Below are positions 46,400 through 57,385 of a stretch of 64,000 nt of DNA, one piece after another (position 1 is the stretch's first letter; each line of letters opens with the position of its first letter). The notes under the pieces are model-generated. The model was not told the origin of the DNA, did not search any database, and was given only the letters and a program-made list of their open reading frames with translations. A program made the translations under genes and the position numbers. Source of the stretch: Lepisosteus oculatus (taxonomy: Eukaryota; Chordata; Actinopteri; Semionotiformes; Lepisosteidae); NCBI RefSeq assembly GCF_040954835.1, contig NC_090714.1, positions 1,600,501-1,664,500 on the forward strand. The letters are read 5' to 3'.

Positions 46400-47690
46400 A
46401 GACAATGAAACGAGGGTTTTTATTGCAGAATTCAAAGCACATACAATAGCAGTAGTCAACAGAAAACATGCAGGTCAAGAATAAAATACAGTACTGAATC
46501 GGGACATTGCAGATCAAGCCACTGGTAACAAAAATCAAATGCAAGAAAAAGCACACATTGTCGAGAAGAACTTGGCCAACGCTCGTCGAGTTGCTGGAGT
46601 GGAGCTGGAAAGCAGATCGTCGGAGTGCAGAGAACCAGGAGCCGCAGAACTGAAGGCAAAAGAAAAAGGAGCAAGTTAACGGGATATCGGACTTGTAGAA
46701 TCGATTCACTTGAAGTTCTGAAGTCTTTTAACTTTAATAAACTGCCCCAATAAAGAAACATACAAACACGCTCAAATTCAACAAGCAAACAATAGGTAAC
46801 ATAATGAGAAACCCCAGATACACCCCGGTCCCAGTACTCCAATATTTAGAAAATAGGTTCAGCCTATTATGAATAAAAGAATCCATAAAAAAACAACCAC
46901 CGCTTTTGTGTTTCCTATTTGTATTCAGCAAAAGCACAACTAAACGAAAAGAAGTGATAACGTTTGTAGAAAAATGTTCTGGTGTTCAAATGCTGTGAAA
47001 TACGAGTCGTCTTTAATACAGGAATAAAACTTACCGCGGAAAAAAACACTTTCATAACTGGAGGCCCGTTTTTGAAATCCCTTTGTCACCTGGAGAAACA
47101 AGAAAACATACGAATTAGTACATTTAATCTTTGCTAAAGTGTATCATTCGGGAACAGAAAGCGATATTATAGCCCGATTCCGGAAGGCGGAGATACTAAC
47201 AATTAGATACACAGTTATTCATTTTATACAGCAAATTATTTAAGATAAATTACAGCTTTTTTCGTTAGAGCAAACAGAGCTAGAGATGCCATATCTGAAA
47301 TAAAACATATTTACATGAAAGGTAGTATAAGAACGCTGAAGGCAGACTTTTGAAACTTCGAGAGCACGCTCAAACAGACAGGACACTCATTTCGGCGTCC
47401 TAAAACACAAATTCAACAGAAACAAATGCAATTAACAAAAGTTGCAACAACAATACATTTTTGTCTAACTTTCCTCAAAGTCAAATTTGAGTTTTTGCAT
47501 TTAAAAGAAGAAAAATAGAAATAAAACGCAAACGCACCTCACGCCGCAGAAACTCTCCCCGCTGCCATCTTGCCGGGCGCACCTGTGGAACAGGTGGACG
47601 GGGCGTGTCCGCTGAGGAAGGTCACTCTGGGGGCGGGCTCGGCTCATGAACAACAGCTGTGCGCTCGGTTACATGGGCTCAGCACTGACG
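46400..47690 (-). ncRNA. Predicted three-exon transcript, convergent, probably non-coding
   Basis: On the minus strand exon 1 ends at 47538 (GCGTGAG before GTGCGT). Exon 2 is 47088-47035 (54 nt), between acceptor TTGTTTCTCCAG and donor GCGGTAAGTT. Exon 3 starts at 46649 after TTTTCTTTTGCCTTCAG. AATAAA lies at 46424-46419 and the end is expected near 46400. An ATG in CAAGATGGC of exon 1 opens only nine codons. The long minus-strand frame in exon 3 has no start tied to the splice sites and runs past the poly(A) signal, so coding is doubtful. It mirrors the plus-strand locus in exon number and short middle exon. Confidence 0.42.
47545..47690 (-). promoter_or_regulatory. CpG-rich promoter-like block with YY1 site and E-box palindrome
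   Basis: On the minus strand the block reads GGACACGCCCCGTCCACCTG, then a palindrome CACCTGTtccACAGGTG (47580-47596 on the plus strand), then GCAAGATGGC, a YY1-type initiator element (47565-47572 as CCATCTTG). The CpG density is high. It suits the minus-strand transcript and might also fire toward the plus side, where a third locus lies. Confidence 0.5.
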
Positions 47691-48144
47691 GTACTGAAGA
47701 TAAATAAGTCAATTTTAACAAAGCATTTAACGGCTAAGCTTTTTCCGACAACTTAATAGAACAAAATTCCCCTACGGGTCTCTTTCCTGGACTCGTTTAG
47801 CTTGCGGCCAGCTGGTCGAATCAAGAGAAATGTGCTGGAGAGAGACCCCTGTCGCTCCTAGTTAGGACTGCACCTCTCTTTCACTGCCAGTGCCACACCC
47901 ATCCTGCAGGTGTCTCAGTGGTAAAAGGGGCTGCTTTTTAGAATTGAATTCCGAACTACGCATTTATAAAGGACTTAAACCCCCCATTTGCCCTGTTTTG
48001 GAGGGCCCCGAAAATGGAGCCCCCCAAAACGGCCGGCGTGGTAGAGAACAGCCCCTTCTACAAACTCACCCCGACAGCATGAGAGCTATACCCGGGGTTT
48101 AGATCTCAAACTGACGGGAAGGCTCGGGGCTCGACTTCAACTCA
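47691..48144. other. GC-elevated flank, possibly SINE body
   Basis: The sequence up to about 48140 is richer in GC than normal for the window (CCCCCCAAAACGGCCGGC, CCCGGGGTTTAGATC). It may be the body of the tRNA-headed element that starts at 48224 on the minus strand. The link is inference. Confidence 0.3.
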
Positions 48145-48224
48145 CACGGCTCTCCGGGAGTCGATCTGCTCTCTAAACTTTAGAAGTGTCCGATGGTTTA
48201 GCCCGCGGAGCCACCAGGCCGGCC
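48145..48224 (-). repeat. tRNA-derived SINE head
   Basis: On the minus strand the A-box-like TGGCTCCGCGGGCTAAACC starts at 48213, seven bases after a possible 5' end GGCCTGG. A B-box-like AGATCGACTCC lies at 48157-48167, 46 bases downstream, which is normal tRNA spacing. The acceptor stem does not close well. It is probably the head of a SINE family not otherwise seen here, with a GC-rich body running toward 47.9 kb. Confidence 0.45.
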
Positions 48225-49638
48225 ATGCAGAATATTGGTCATGTACATCTCTTATTCAGACTTTATGTCATGTCACTTTTAGACAAAATGTCTGAGATGA
48301 TTCTAAAGACAACTTAAAAAATACACGAACGATTAAAATTACTCTAAATGTTTTATACCCCAGCTGGTGTCTGGGCAGAGTATCCCTTTAGTTCCTTTAT
48401 ACTAGCAGGTGTCACGACATGATATGTTTCCAAGTTCCAGATATAAACATAATCCTTCTAATTAAATATGTAAAAATTAAAAGCACTGCCCGTAAATATA
48501 ATATGAATTGTTTATGCATAGAAAACAGAACAGTGATAAGGATGTTAACTACAAGTTTCTCAATCAATGGGGCATCACATCGCTCCTAATTATATTAGAG
48601 ATGCTACTATTTAATATGCTATAAAATGTGAAAGTTACTGTAGTCCATACTAGTCAACTTACTAGTGGAAGCAGTGTGCCACAGGTATTCAGGAGTTTTG
48701 TATTACCTCATGTCATCTCTACGAGAGAGGTGCAAATTCATTTTGATTACTTTAAAAAGTTATCAAAATTCAATACGGTTTTATAGACTGCACACATAGG
48801 TAATACAGTGAAACGTCTTGGGGTCCACTGTTCGTGAGTGATGTACAGTACAGTAATCACAGGTGAGATTGCCCATCAAACACTAACAGTATAATTCTTA
48901 TTACTTGATCCAAACTTAAAATATAGGAATTCTGAAACACTTTCTGGGGCAAGATTGACGCTAATATCTAATATTTTACAACTGATGTTCTGTACCCCTA
49001 GGGATGAATATAGTACGTTGAATTGAACTGAAGCAAATCGTAAATATTAAATTAAAGGTTCAATAAGGATATTTAATCAGAGGCTCGGTTAGAAGTATGA
49101 AGTGGAATTGTCCTCCAAATTACTTGTGCCTGACCGACTGTTTTCAAAGCGGAGCCGGCCAACTCCAGGATCCAGTCCATGTTTTACACATTTCTAAGTA
49201 ATTAAAAGTCCGAAGCCAGGTGTGATTAATCTTGTATCAGTTGGTCTCCTTGAAAAATCGTTCTGGCAGACTTATTGCATCTTTGCCTTTAAATAGCGGC
49301 TTTGCACCTACAGGAAACGAATACGCAACGTTTCGTTTAAGTTGGGTAGGAGAATGTTGAATAAAGTTCTTCTTATTTGGATGGGAACAGTTTAAAACGA
49401 AGGCATTAGAGCTTAAGAGTGATAAAGAAAGCGGTCACTAACTGGATCTTAGAAGAGACTTTAACTTCATCAGAAGGCTTGAATCGAAACTAAACCACAA
49501 CTTTCATACTTTTAAAAGGGGTTGAAATGGAACGTTTCGTTTTAGTTGCTATTTGATGTTGCTACCTCTGTTAATGCTTGCTCAGGTCTGTTAGTGGTGT
49601 CTCAGCAGGTGTCTTATTCCCTTGTTTCTCCTCTACAG
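48225..49638. other. Intergenic, nothing recognised
   Basis: AT-rich sequence. A short direct repeat, AACGTTTCGTTT(A/T)AGTTG, occurs near 49328 and 49532, about 200 bases apart. No gene or named element was identified. Confidence 0.4.
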
Positions 49639-50240
49639 CTCCCCGGCCTTCCTGTCCTCTACAACAGCCTGGACGCCGAAGCGCAGAGCTCCCGTGTGCC
49701 GTGAAACTGGACAGATGAGCGGTCAGTTCGAAGGTGAGAATCCAACCGGTCTGCACTCTGCTTGTAGAGCCTCTTGCTTTCGGGTTTAATTAACTCTGTG
49801 CTTTTGTTTGTAAAGCAAAATTATATTAAGAGCGCGTTCGCAGCTGCGTTCACTTAATCTGAGTTCGTGGAAACATTCCCACGGGGAAACTGAGCAAAGC
49901 CGTGTTTTACCCACTGCTGACCGCTTAACACATCTTTGCGAATAAACTCCTGTTTGCCTTCCAAAAGTGGTGCTACTTTTGTAGAGGCTAAGGCGAGAGG
50001 CCAGAACATGCGACTAGATGTATTGGAAACGCTTTTTCTCCCCTGCTCAAGCAGCAGCCGGACTCACCTCGCGGTCCCAGGTGCCCACCGTCTCTCCGGC
50101 CGGCTTTCCCGACTGAAGCGTTTCCTCTCCCGGGGCTCCAGACGGCGAGCCGCCGGAGCTTTTGGATAGTGACGGCCGGCGAGTTTACGCCTGAACCTTT
50201 TCTTGTTAAATTGTTTGCAATAAACTAGTTTCCTCGGATT
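49639..50240 (+). ncRNA. Two 3' exons of a third predicted transcript
   Basis: Exon 49639-49733 lies between acceptor GTTTCTCCTCTACAG and donor GAAGGTGAGAA. The likely next acceptor is CTTTTTCTCCCCTGCTCAAG followed by CAG, ending at 50054. The last exon then runs to a poly(A) signal AATAAA at 50219-50224. Both exons are CpG-rich. An ATG in the first exon (MSGQFE) stays open across the junction for 26 codons. The first exon was not found; a start near the 47.6 kb CpG block is possible. Confidence 0.35.
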
Positions 50241-51394
50241 GTTTCTTACCCCAATTTGTTGGGGATGTTGGCGGGGTCACTTCATGCAGTAAGAGCAAGC
50301 CTCCATATACCTGTAAGATCATCCTCATGTTTCTTTAATAAGCCTTCATGTACTCCTGTAGGCTACTCAGAGTGTCGGTCTTGAATTTAGGGTGCTTCAT
50401 CTTCATCCACAATAGTTGCTGCATGAGCTTCTTTCCTGGACTATAAAACTCCAGCTGTTGCTTTTATGGACACAAAGACATGCACGCAGTGGATAAGTAA
50501 CTGCTAACTAACCCAATAAACTTACACAATTACCATGGGTAAAAGCACCCCTTTATGCATGCTTGCATTTACTTAATATCACAGCCCCCTCTAAGTGAAT
50601 ATTGCTCTTGTCCAGACTAGGTCTGGCACTAATAAGGATCTGGATGAGCAGCTCCAGTCCTGGCAGGCTCAGCTCAGGGTCTAGTCCTGCTTGCAGCTTG
50701 GCTCCTGAGTCAATCAGAGAAAAAAGATGTCACTATTTTATATTTGTTATATAGCTCTATGTAAATTCTCATATAACTGCTAAAACAAATTGCTAAACAA
50801 ACCTAACCCAATTAAAGCTATCTAAAATAACAGTACAAGTGTCAGTGATGGGTTCCTGCTAGGACAAAGTGGCCCTAAAATCATATTGTTTTTATCTCAT
50901 CTATAGCTACATCAGGCCAGGCTGGACTTGACATGCTTAGTATAATAGTAAGTCCAGGAGCATGTACAATTACCTGTTAGCAATACTGAGTCCCAGATAA
51001 AACTCTTTAGTTGAAAACACCTTGCTCTTAGGTAATCGGTATTCCATGTAAACTAAATGAAAGTGTGATGCCGCGGGGGTCACAGTCATCTGTCGGGTCG
51101 ATCAGTAGATGGAACCCCAGACCAGAACACACCTTAGGCAAATAACAGTTAAAAACACAGGTCTACCCTGATAAAATAAAACAAAAAGAGAAACTGCTCT
51201 TGAAAACAAATGTACTTGTATGAAAAAAAATATTTCTTCTCAAAGTAAGATAAATCTTCCCATTTTCTCCCTCAATAAACTAGATCCAATCAGCTATCAA
51301 ATAAAAAAAAACTTCCTTGAATTGAAAAGTTAATGTGTGCTTCTTAAGTCCATTTTAACTTGAATACTTTTTTTTCACATTCATTTCAGATTTG
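50241..51394. other. Intergenic, nothing recognised
   Basis: AT-rich sequence between the CpG zone and the LINE at 51.4 kb. No features were identified. Confidence 0.45.
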
Positions 51395-52670
51395 AATGAA
51401 TGAATTAAGCTTTATTGCCTGTAAGGGAATATGTCTTGCACAGCAAGAGCTCATAAACATAAAATATATGACAATAATACAACACAGTAATAAAAGTTCA
51501 ATACCATGACACAAAACAACATTTAACAACATTGCTCTGTCAAAACTCAATCCAGTACTGTGAGACTAAAAACAGACAATTAGTTAGTAAAGTCTAAAAC
51601 AACAATAACAGTAATAAGATCCCTACCACCAAAAAATCTTTTTGTTGTTCAACAACTGAATGCCTCTAGGCGTAAATGCTCTCTTAGGCTTTATTCAGAG
51701 GATCTGGTACCTCTCCCCAGAGTGGATGAGGAGGGTCATTGAAGATTTAATAATATGTTGTTCTATCAGACATGTTATTGAGTCCAAGGATGTCTTGGTA
51801 ATCTTGCCATCAGTCCTGATCACTTTATTCAACTTGTTTTTGTTCTGCAAGGACAAGACACCTCCCCACCTCTGAATACAAAAGGGTAGCATGCTCTGAA
51901 CAAAACTAATAAAAAAAAGTGTCAACATTGTGTTTTTGACATTAAAACTCAACATTAACTTCCTTAAAAAACACAACCTTTGGTGTACCTTCAAATACCT
52001 TGCGTCTGTATCGATGGTCCAAGTGAATTTACACTCAATATTAGTGCCAAGGCACTTATATTCGTTTACTCTTTCACCGTTAAAAAGTTTAAAAGAATAG
52101 AACATTTCTTTCTGAAATCAATCATCATTTCCTTTGTTTATAGTTTTAAAAACACTGAATTATCCGACACCAATTATACCAAGGATTTATCTCTTGTCTG
52201 TTATTCTATTCATCATCATTCAAATGTCCAATCATCCACAAAGTTGATAATCGAACAGTTGGAATAGTGGCCTCCTGTACATTTCTATTCATTAGTTTCT
52301 CCACCTTGGATTTATCATCTCTTTCAGCCTGTTTCAATTCTTCCTATATCTTCCTCTGAATCACTTTCCCCTCTCAATCTGTCACAGCTTTGAATTCCTG
52401 CTCTTTCTTTTTGGATTAGATCAGATGTTGGTGGTTCGATATGAACTTTACAGGCATTCTTAATGTTACCATAACAGGGATCTAACGTTCTAGAACCTCT
52501 TGTGTAGCCTTTTACAGACTGATCATCATTAGAGAGAACTGACTTAAGCAAACAGCCATTGAAATCTCCCTAAATTAAATTCTAAGGCAGTTTTGTAATC
52601 GGCATCAGCAGAAATATACAGAAGAGTTGCAAACGCCTGCCCAAACTCCCATGGCAGGTAGCGAGGTCAT
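51395..52670 (-). mobile_element. L2/Rex1-like LINE, 5'-truncated and internally deleted
   Basis: On the minus strand the order is: endonuclease pieces YLPWEFGQAFATLLYI (near 52655), GDFNG (near 52555) and TLDPCYGNIKNACK (near 52480); reverse transcriptase box IINFVDDW (near 52240; consensus FADDT); MMIDFRKK (near 52125); then an open C-terminal stretch (52105-51695) with EYKCLGTNIECKFTW, RLCFLRKL and RWGGVLSLQNKNKLNKVIRT. The tail ends GGCAATAAAGCTTAATTCAT then ATTC repeats at 51395. The segment between the endonuclease end and the FADD box is missing, and the active-site box is altered. Apurinic-type endonuclease plus this C terminus fits L2/Rex1-type LINEs. Confidence 0.88.
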
Positions 52671-53754
52671 AAAGAAACAGACAGGAGTCCTCGATCTGGT
52701 GAGTTAAAGGATTGTAGATCTGTCTGTTTTTTACTTCTTTTATCTTATACTATCTGTTCTTGACTATTTCTTTACCCTTTTCTTTTTTCTACTTCTCTCT
52801 TTCCCCCCTGCCCTTCCATTGTTTTGCTATGGTTTAGTTTAATACAAAGTCTTTGTTTTCCTGTTGTCTTCCAACACGTTCCCTATGTCCTTTTCCAAAT
52901 GGGAAATCATGTACTCACCATATCCAGTCAGCTGTCATCTCTGGGTTTGATTTATATGGCCTGTGGGTACAAGTGCTCCTCTGTTTTGTTCCACTTCTAT
53001 CATCATTGCAGTACTTCAGTTCCACCATCTTAACGAGATTAAAAGTCTCAGTGAAGTCTTCTTAAAGTACCTCCCATTCAGTGCAGTGCAGTGCAGTGCC
53101 CTTGGTGGCATCACAAAAGTTATACAAACAGAAATTCATAGTTCAGAACAAAGTGATGTGAAATCAAACACCAAAAGTTTACTTTCCAAAAAAACATTTT
53201 ACAAAACCTGTTTTACAAGCTGGATTACATAAAGTGCTTTACATTTGACAGGGTAATTTGTGCAAAAGAACCAGGACAGTAAAACACAGGCTGTGTGCCA
53301 GCAGAGCAGAGATACTCCTACCTGCATCCTGGCAACTGTGTCCTCCAACGAACTCAGTGTGCAGGATCTCTTCTTTCCAGAAGAAGACGCCTTCAGGTCT
53401 GAAATAAACCACAATGCACACACTCTCGATTAAAATTGGAGAGAGTCCTCTCATTAGCAAGTGAACACTAATGAGTTTCAGTTTCTCTCATTAGAAAGTG
53501 AACACACTCACAGAGATAGCTCATCTCATATGCACGCTCTTGGTGCAAATCGTGGCATTCTGCATGTATGTCCAGGTCAAGCTATGCTCAGACTTTCTGA
53601 TATGGGGGAGTCTGGGTTTTCTTCATTTTGTGTCTTGTGTTTGAATGGTGCCTGTATCATCTGTACAGGACGTCTACTGGACTGTTCCAATTGTAACAAT
53701 TCTGCATGAATGTCAAGGCCTCCTTCAAGTGTAGGTGGAATAGCTGACATTTAT
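52671..53754. other. Intergenic with a small GCAGT tandem repeat
   Basis: The repeat CAGTGCAGTGCAGTGCAGTG lies near 53079-53098. A pair of related words (CTCATTAGCAAGTGAACACT and CTCATTAGAAAGTGAACACA) lies near 53451 and 53489. No gene was recognised. Confidence 0.4.
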
Positions 53755-54573
53755 TTTTGTTGTAAATGAATAAGGGCACCAGGGTAAAATGCAATAAAAT
53801 TAAAATCCTTTTAAACATTTCATAGCTTTTTAATGTACTTTTTACTTTGTTTTCACTGCATTTACTTCATGTATAATTATTAAAATCATCTCCTGCTTCA
53901 GTGACAGTAACAGACTAATTTGTACACTGTTAAAATGATACACTATGGTAGCTGCATCTCTGGGTCAACATATCACACTGCTTAACGAGCTCATGGCTCT
54001 TTTAGCAGTTAAACTGAAATCAATGAGTTGCACTAAAACCAACGTCCACAGCGGTCAGAATAAACATTATACAAGATACATACAAGAAACATATAAACAT
54101 CTACATGCCTACACACAATATTTGTTAAAAATAGATTCTGCTGTCAAACATGATAATTATAAGAACTCTGTTCCAACTCATTTGTGGTCATTATAATGCT
54201 AAGAGTATAAAGATGTAAAACTTATTCAGAAGTCAGAAGGTTGTCTTCTATTTAATTGAAACAAAATGCGTCTTTCTATATTCCTACCAGTTCTGTTCTT
54301 TTAGGAAATTCATACATATCCTCTTTCATAGAGTGTATGAAGATTGTCATCTAGCATTTTCACGGGCTACATAGAAAATATGATTGGCTGCTCAGCTCCT
54401 TACATCTGGCCAATAGGAATTAAAAAATTGAAAAGACACCTGTTATTCACCACTATGAACAGCTCCTCAGTTTATGAACAACTGATCAATAGAAAATACA
54501 GGTACTCCAGCTCCCCAGCTGAGAATAGCACTTGTCTCTGGTTTCTGAGCTTGGTCCAATAAAAACACCTTAC

Positions 54574-54594
54574 CTATTCAGTCAGGAAGCAAAT
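54574..54594 (-). other. 21-nt micro-exon candidate, left arm
   Basis: On the minus strand a pyrimidine-rich acceptor, CTTGTTTTTTTCCAG, precedes 21 bases (ATTTGCTTCCTGACTGAATA, then G), and the donor GTAAGG follows. The right arm keeps the same arrangement at 63545-63565. Retention of acceptor, length and donor in both diverged arms suggests use as an exon, but the sequence alone cannot prove it. Confidence 0.4.
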
Positions 54595-56108
54595 CTGGAA
54601 AAAAACAAGCAACAGTATTACTACCTTGTAGCATGATCTCATATTATGCACATTTGAGCCTACTCAGAACTGGTACTGAACCTGGATATCCAGACTGTTA
54701 TGGTAAGTAGTTGGGTGGGAGAGAGCTGTAGGTGCTCTTCTACCTTGCCTCTCGCTGTAAGAGGTTCAGTCATTTGGATATGTATAAGCAAGGTCTAAAA
54801 AGATTAAAGTAGAGGGGTGCCAAACCTGGAGTCCCAGCTGAATTCCAGTCTAAACTAACAACCTGGACTTCTTTACGTTTCCCATTAATTTGTTTAATTT
54901 CTCTGTTGGTGCTTCTCACTATGTTTTGTTGCATTTCCATGAGAAACTGAATCCCTGCCAATACATCAAGCATTATGTACAGGAAAGGACAGCCTTGTTT
55001 TCATTTTGTGCAGTAATTAAATGCCTACAGTGGGATACAAGCCTCCTGCCATAAATATATTAGGTCCTGTAATGTTAAGGTACAGCTCAGGTGTCACAGT
55101 CCAAGTATTTCCAAGAAAGGCCTGCAGATATGACAATAATGCAAGCTGTGTGAGATACGCTGTATTCATGTTAAATCACATGCCTGCCCCCAGCTTCCCA
55201 CCACAATCCCGGATGTGTAGTTATACTAAATAACTAAAGGAAGACCAGCAACTGTGCCATGTCCCACACAGCAATTAAATATGAATAACTAAAATGTACT
55301 CCATCCCTGCCCTTTAGCAAAACGGTATGTGCTCTAGACTTATTAGATGACCATTAAGGACCTGGATTAACTACCCAGGTGACATTTTGAAGGAATTGCA
55401 ACAAAACCCAGGAGACCCTGCAACAATCTCCCCATCAGGAGATGATTCCTCCAGTGCTCCTAGTTAGTGGAGGATTTGTATAACTGAGCTCTATTAGCAG
55501 TTCTCCAGATGAGGTCTGGAGATCCTGCTCTAGTACAGCCTGTTACAGAAAAGGCATCTTCAAGGGGTTGGAGGTTCTTGGGCAGGCTTATAGCAGGGCA
55601 CTTCCTGTATTCATGCCAGTTAAGTGACTCTGCCCCTTTGAAGGAAGCTAGCCTGCAGCAGCTGCCACACCTGAGGTGGAACAGGCCCATTCCAGCCAGG
55701 AGACCCTGTCATCTCCCAGCTCGGCACCTTGGTTGCTGTGCTGTAGTAGTACTGACAAGCCTGTGCTCCCTTAGTCCTGTCAATACTAGTGTTCTTCTCC
55801 AGCTGCACCTCTCAAGCTATTCAATCTGTGCACTACAGGTGTGACAATCACAGAACTGAAGCTCCTTCATTAGTGCAAAGTGTGGTTTGTCTCAGAACAG
55901 TGCATCCCAACATTTGACATGTTAAGATCTAGCATTTGTTCTCCAGGTAATGCTGTTGGCCAAGGGAGAACTACCCCTGAAGGTACCATTACCAATTACT
56001 GCCCTCCCACTGATCTTCAGATCAATAAATCGATAGAGATTATCAAGTAACAGCAGCAAACTGTTCAGTTAATAGCTGTACACAAGAGACTTCCAGCAAC
56101 ACCTTCAC

Positions 56109-56114
56109 TTTATT
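56109..56114 (-). terminator. Poly(A) signal, left arm
   Basis: AATAAA on the minus strand within GTGTGCAATAAAGTGAAGGT. The matching signal in the right arm is at 62058-62063. It is the probable 3' end of the transcript-like unit in this arm. Confidence 0.5.
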
Positions 56115-56521
56115 GCACACACAGGATAGAGATGTTACAAGAGCAGGCTCAAGGACATGACAGAAGATTAGAGGAGCCCCATACACACCACATCACAGGT
56201 GCGGTGCTGAGAATCTTCCCTTCCTGTTGGAGAGCTTCAGCTGCCAATCTCCATTCCTCCCATGTGATCAAGAGGGCTCCAGACGTCACAGCACACCCCT
56301 CCTTTGTCTTTAGAAAGGGAAAGTTACACATCCTGCCTCTACACAAAAAAACTCCCCCCCCGCCCCCCCCCATCATCAGACTTCCACACCACCCCCAGAC
56401 TTGACCAGGTAAGGTACTGCTGTGAAGAAGCTCCCTTTAGCACAGAAGGACTGGGGTGTTGAACTGATGCTTTTATCCACAGTACCTTTAATCTCCACCC
56501 ATTTCAACAGCCGAGTCCTAC

Positions 56522-56775
56522 CTGTTATCTCAGTGTAGGGATGTCTCCCCACTGGCTGTGCAGCAGGGTCAAGCTGGATTTCTGTATCCCACAGACAGGA
56601 ACACACTGGGCTCCTTCTGGTATACAGCTTTCTTCAGGAGCCTCCAAACCTAGAGCCACAGAGGTGCCAAGACATACTGGAGGCGTCGATGCAAAAGTAT
56701 TGTAGATCCCCATGAAGCCTCTCATTTGCCGACTGTATTGTAGTCCTGTGCTTAAGGACAAACGGCCTCCAGAGG
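56522..56775 (-). other. Exon-like block with open frame, left arm
   Basis: On the minus strand the block lies between an AG acceptor (56777-56776) and the donor GTAGGAC (GT at 56521-56520). It holds an open frame of about 80 codons with a cysteine-rich end (CIPEGAQCVPVCGIQ). The frame closes at TAA only a few bases before the donor, so either this is a terminal coding exon with a 3' UTR intron or the frame is accidental. In the right arm the same block (61302-61570) is interrupted by stops. No homologue was recognised. Confidence 0.3.
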
Positions 56776-57187
56776 CTCTACACAAGAGTCTTTAAAAAAA
56801 TAGAAAGATTAAGCAATGTAGAGGTTTATGGAGTCGCAAAACACATTCACCATCACCAATTAGATGTGCAATGCCAACTTACTTCACAGCTTCAGCTCCT
56901 CGGCATGACTTACCAATGACCTAGCACACACACATCTCCCCCTGCTGGACAGCATCACTTACTGCAGCCCCAAGTCATAGCACAGCTTGTGAAGTCCCAC
57001 AGACGATCAACCCACTTCAGTAATACTGTCCTGGTCGCATTTTCTAAACTACTGCCATCTTGCTCTTCTCACCAAACAAATCCCAGTACTCTAGAAGCAC
57101 AGGAACATTAGAAAACCCACACTGAATAATTATCCTGTTCCTCTCCAATACAAAGCACAATATAAATACTTTCCTCCCAAACTTCAC

Positions 57188-57194
57188 TTTTATA
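57188..57194 (-). promoter_or_regulatory. TATA-like box, left arm
   Basis: On the minus strand TATAAAA in GAGGCTTATAAAAGTGAAGT. The right arm keeps the same box at 61027-61033. It could position transcription starting about 30 bases downstream, directed away from the centre of the duplication. Confidence 0.4.
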
Positions 57195-57385
57195 AGCCTC
57201 TTCATTAATTACAGGGGCTGGGCTAATTCCATGGGAACCTATCCCAAAGCTCTAAAATCCTCATGTGGAATGCCCAGGTGTGTCCACTCGGTAGTGCACA
57301 CCTGTTTCCAGATCCCTGCCTGCTCAGAAGCCATCTTGGCTCAGAGAAACACCACAGCCTGGGCTTGAGCCAAAATGGAAGGATC

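Larger units (their letters stand above)
53755..57385 (-). repeat. Left arm of a large inverted duplication
   Basis: Read on the minus strand from 57385, this arm repeats the right arm (60843 onward) block by block. Shared in order are TGGCTCAAGCCCAGGCTGTG, a CAAGATGGC at 57330-57338, TATAAAA (57188-57194), an exon-like block (56522-56775), a poly(A) signal AATAAA (56109-56114), a 21-nt micro-exon (54574-54594), CCAAT boxes, and an AT-rich end near 53755. By eye the arms differ at roughly one base in eight near the centre, with many indels. A stretch near 53930-54330 has little counterpart on the right. The content looks like a duplicated gene-like unit; no known protein was recognised. Confidence 0.85.

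Noticed and set aside
46281-46709. A 142-codon minus-strand frame over the last exon of the convergent locus
   Set aside because: It begins in the intron, crosses the splice acceptor and runs past the poly(A) signal, so a mature RNA would not contain it whole.
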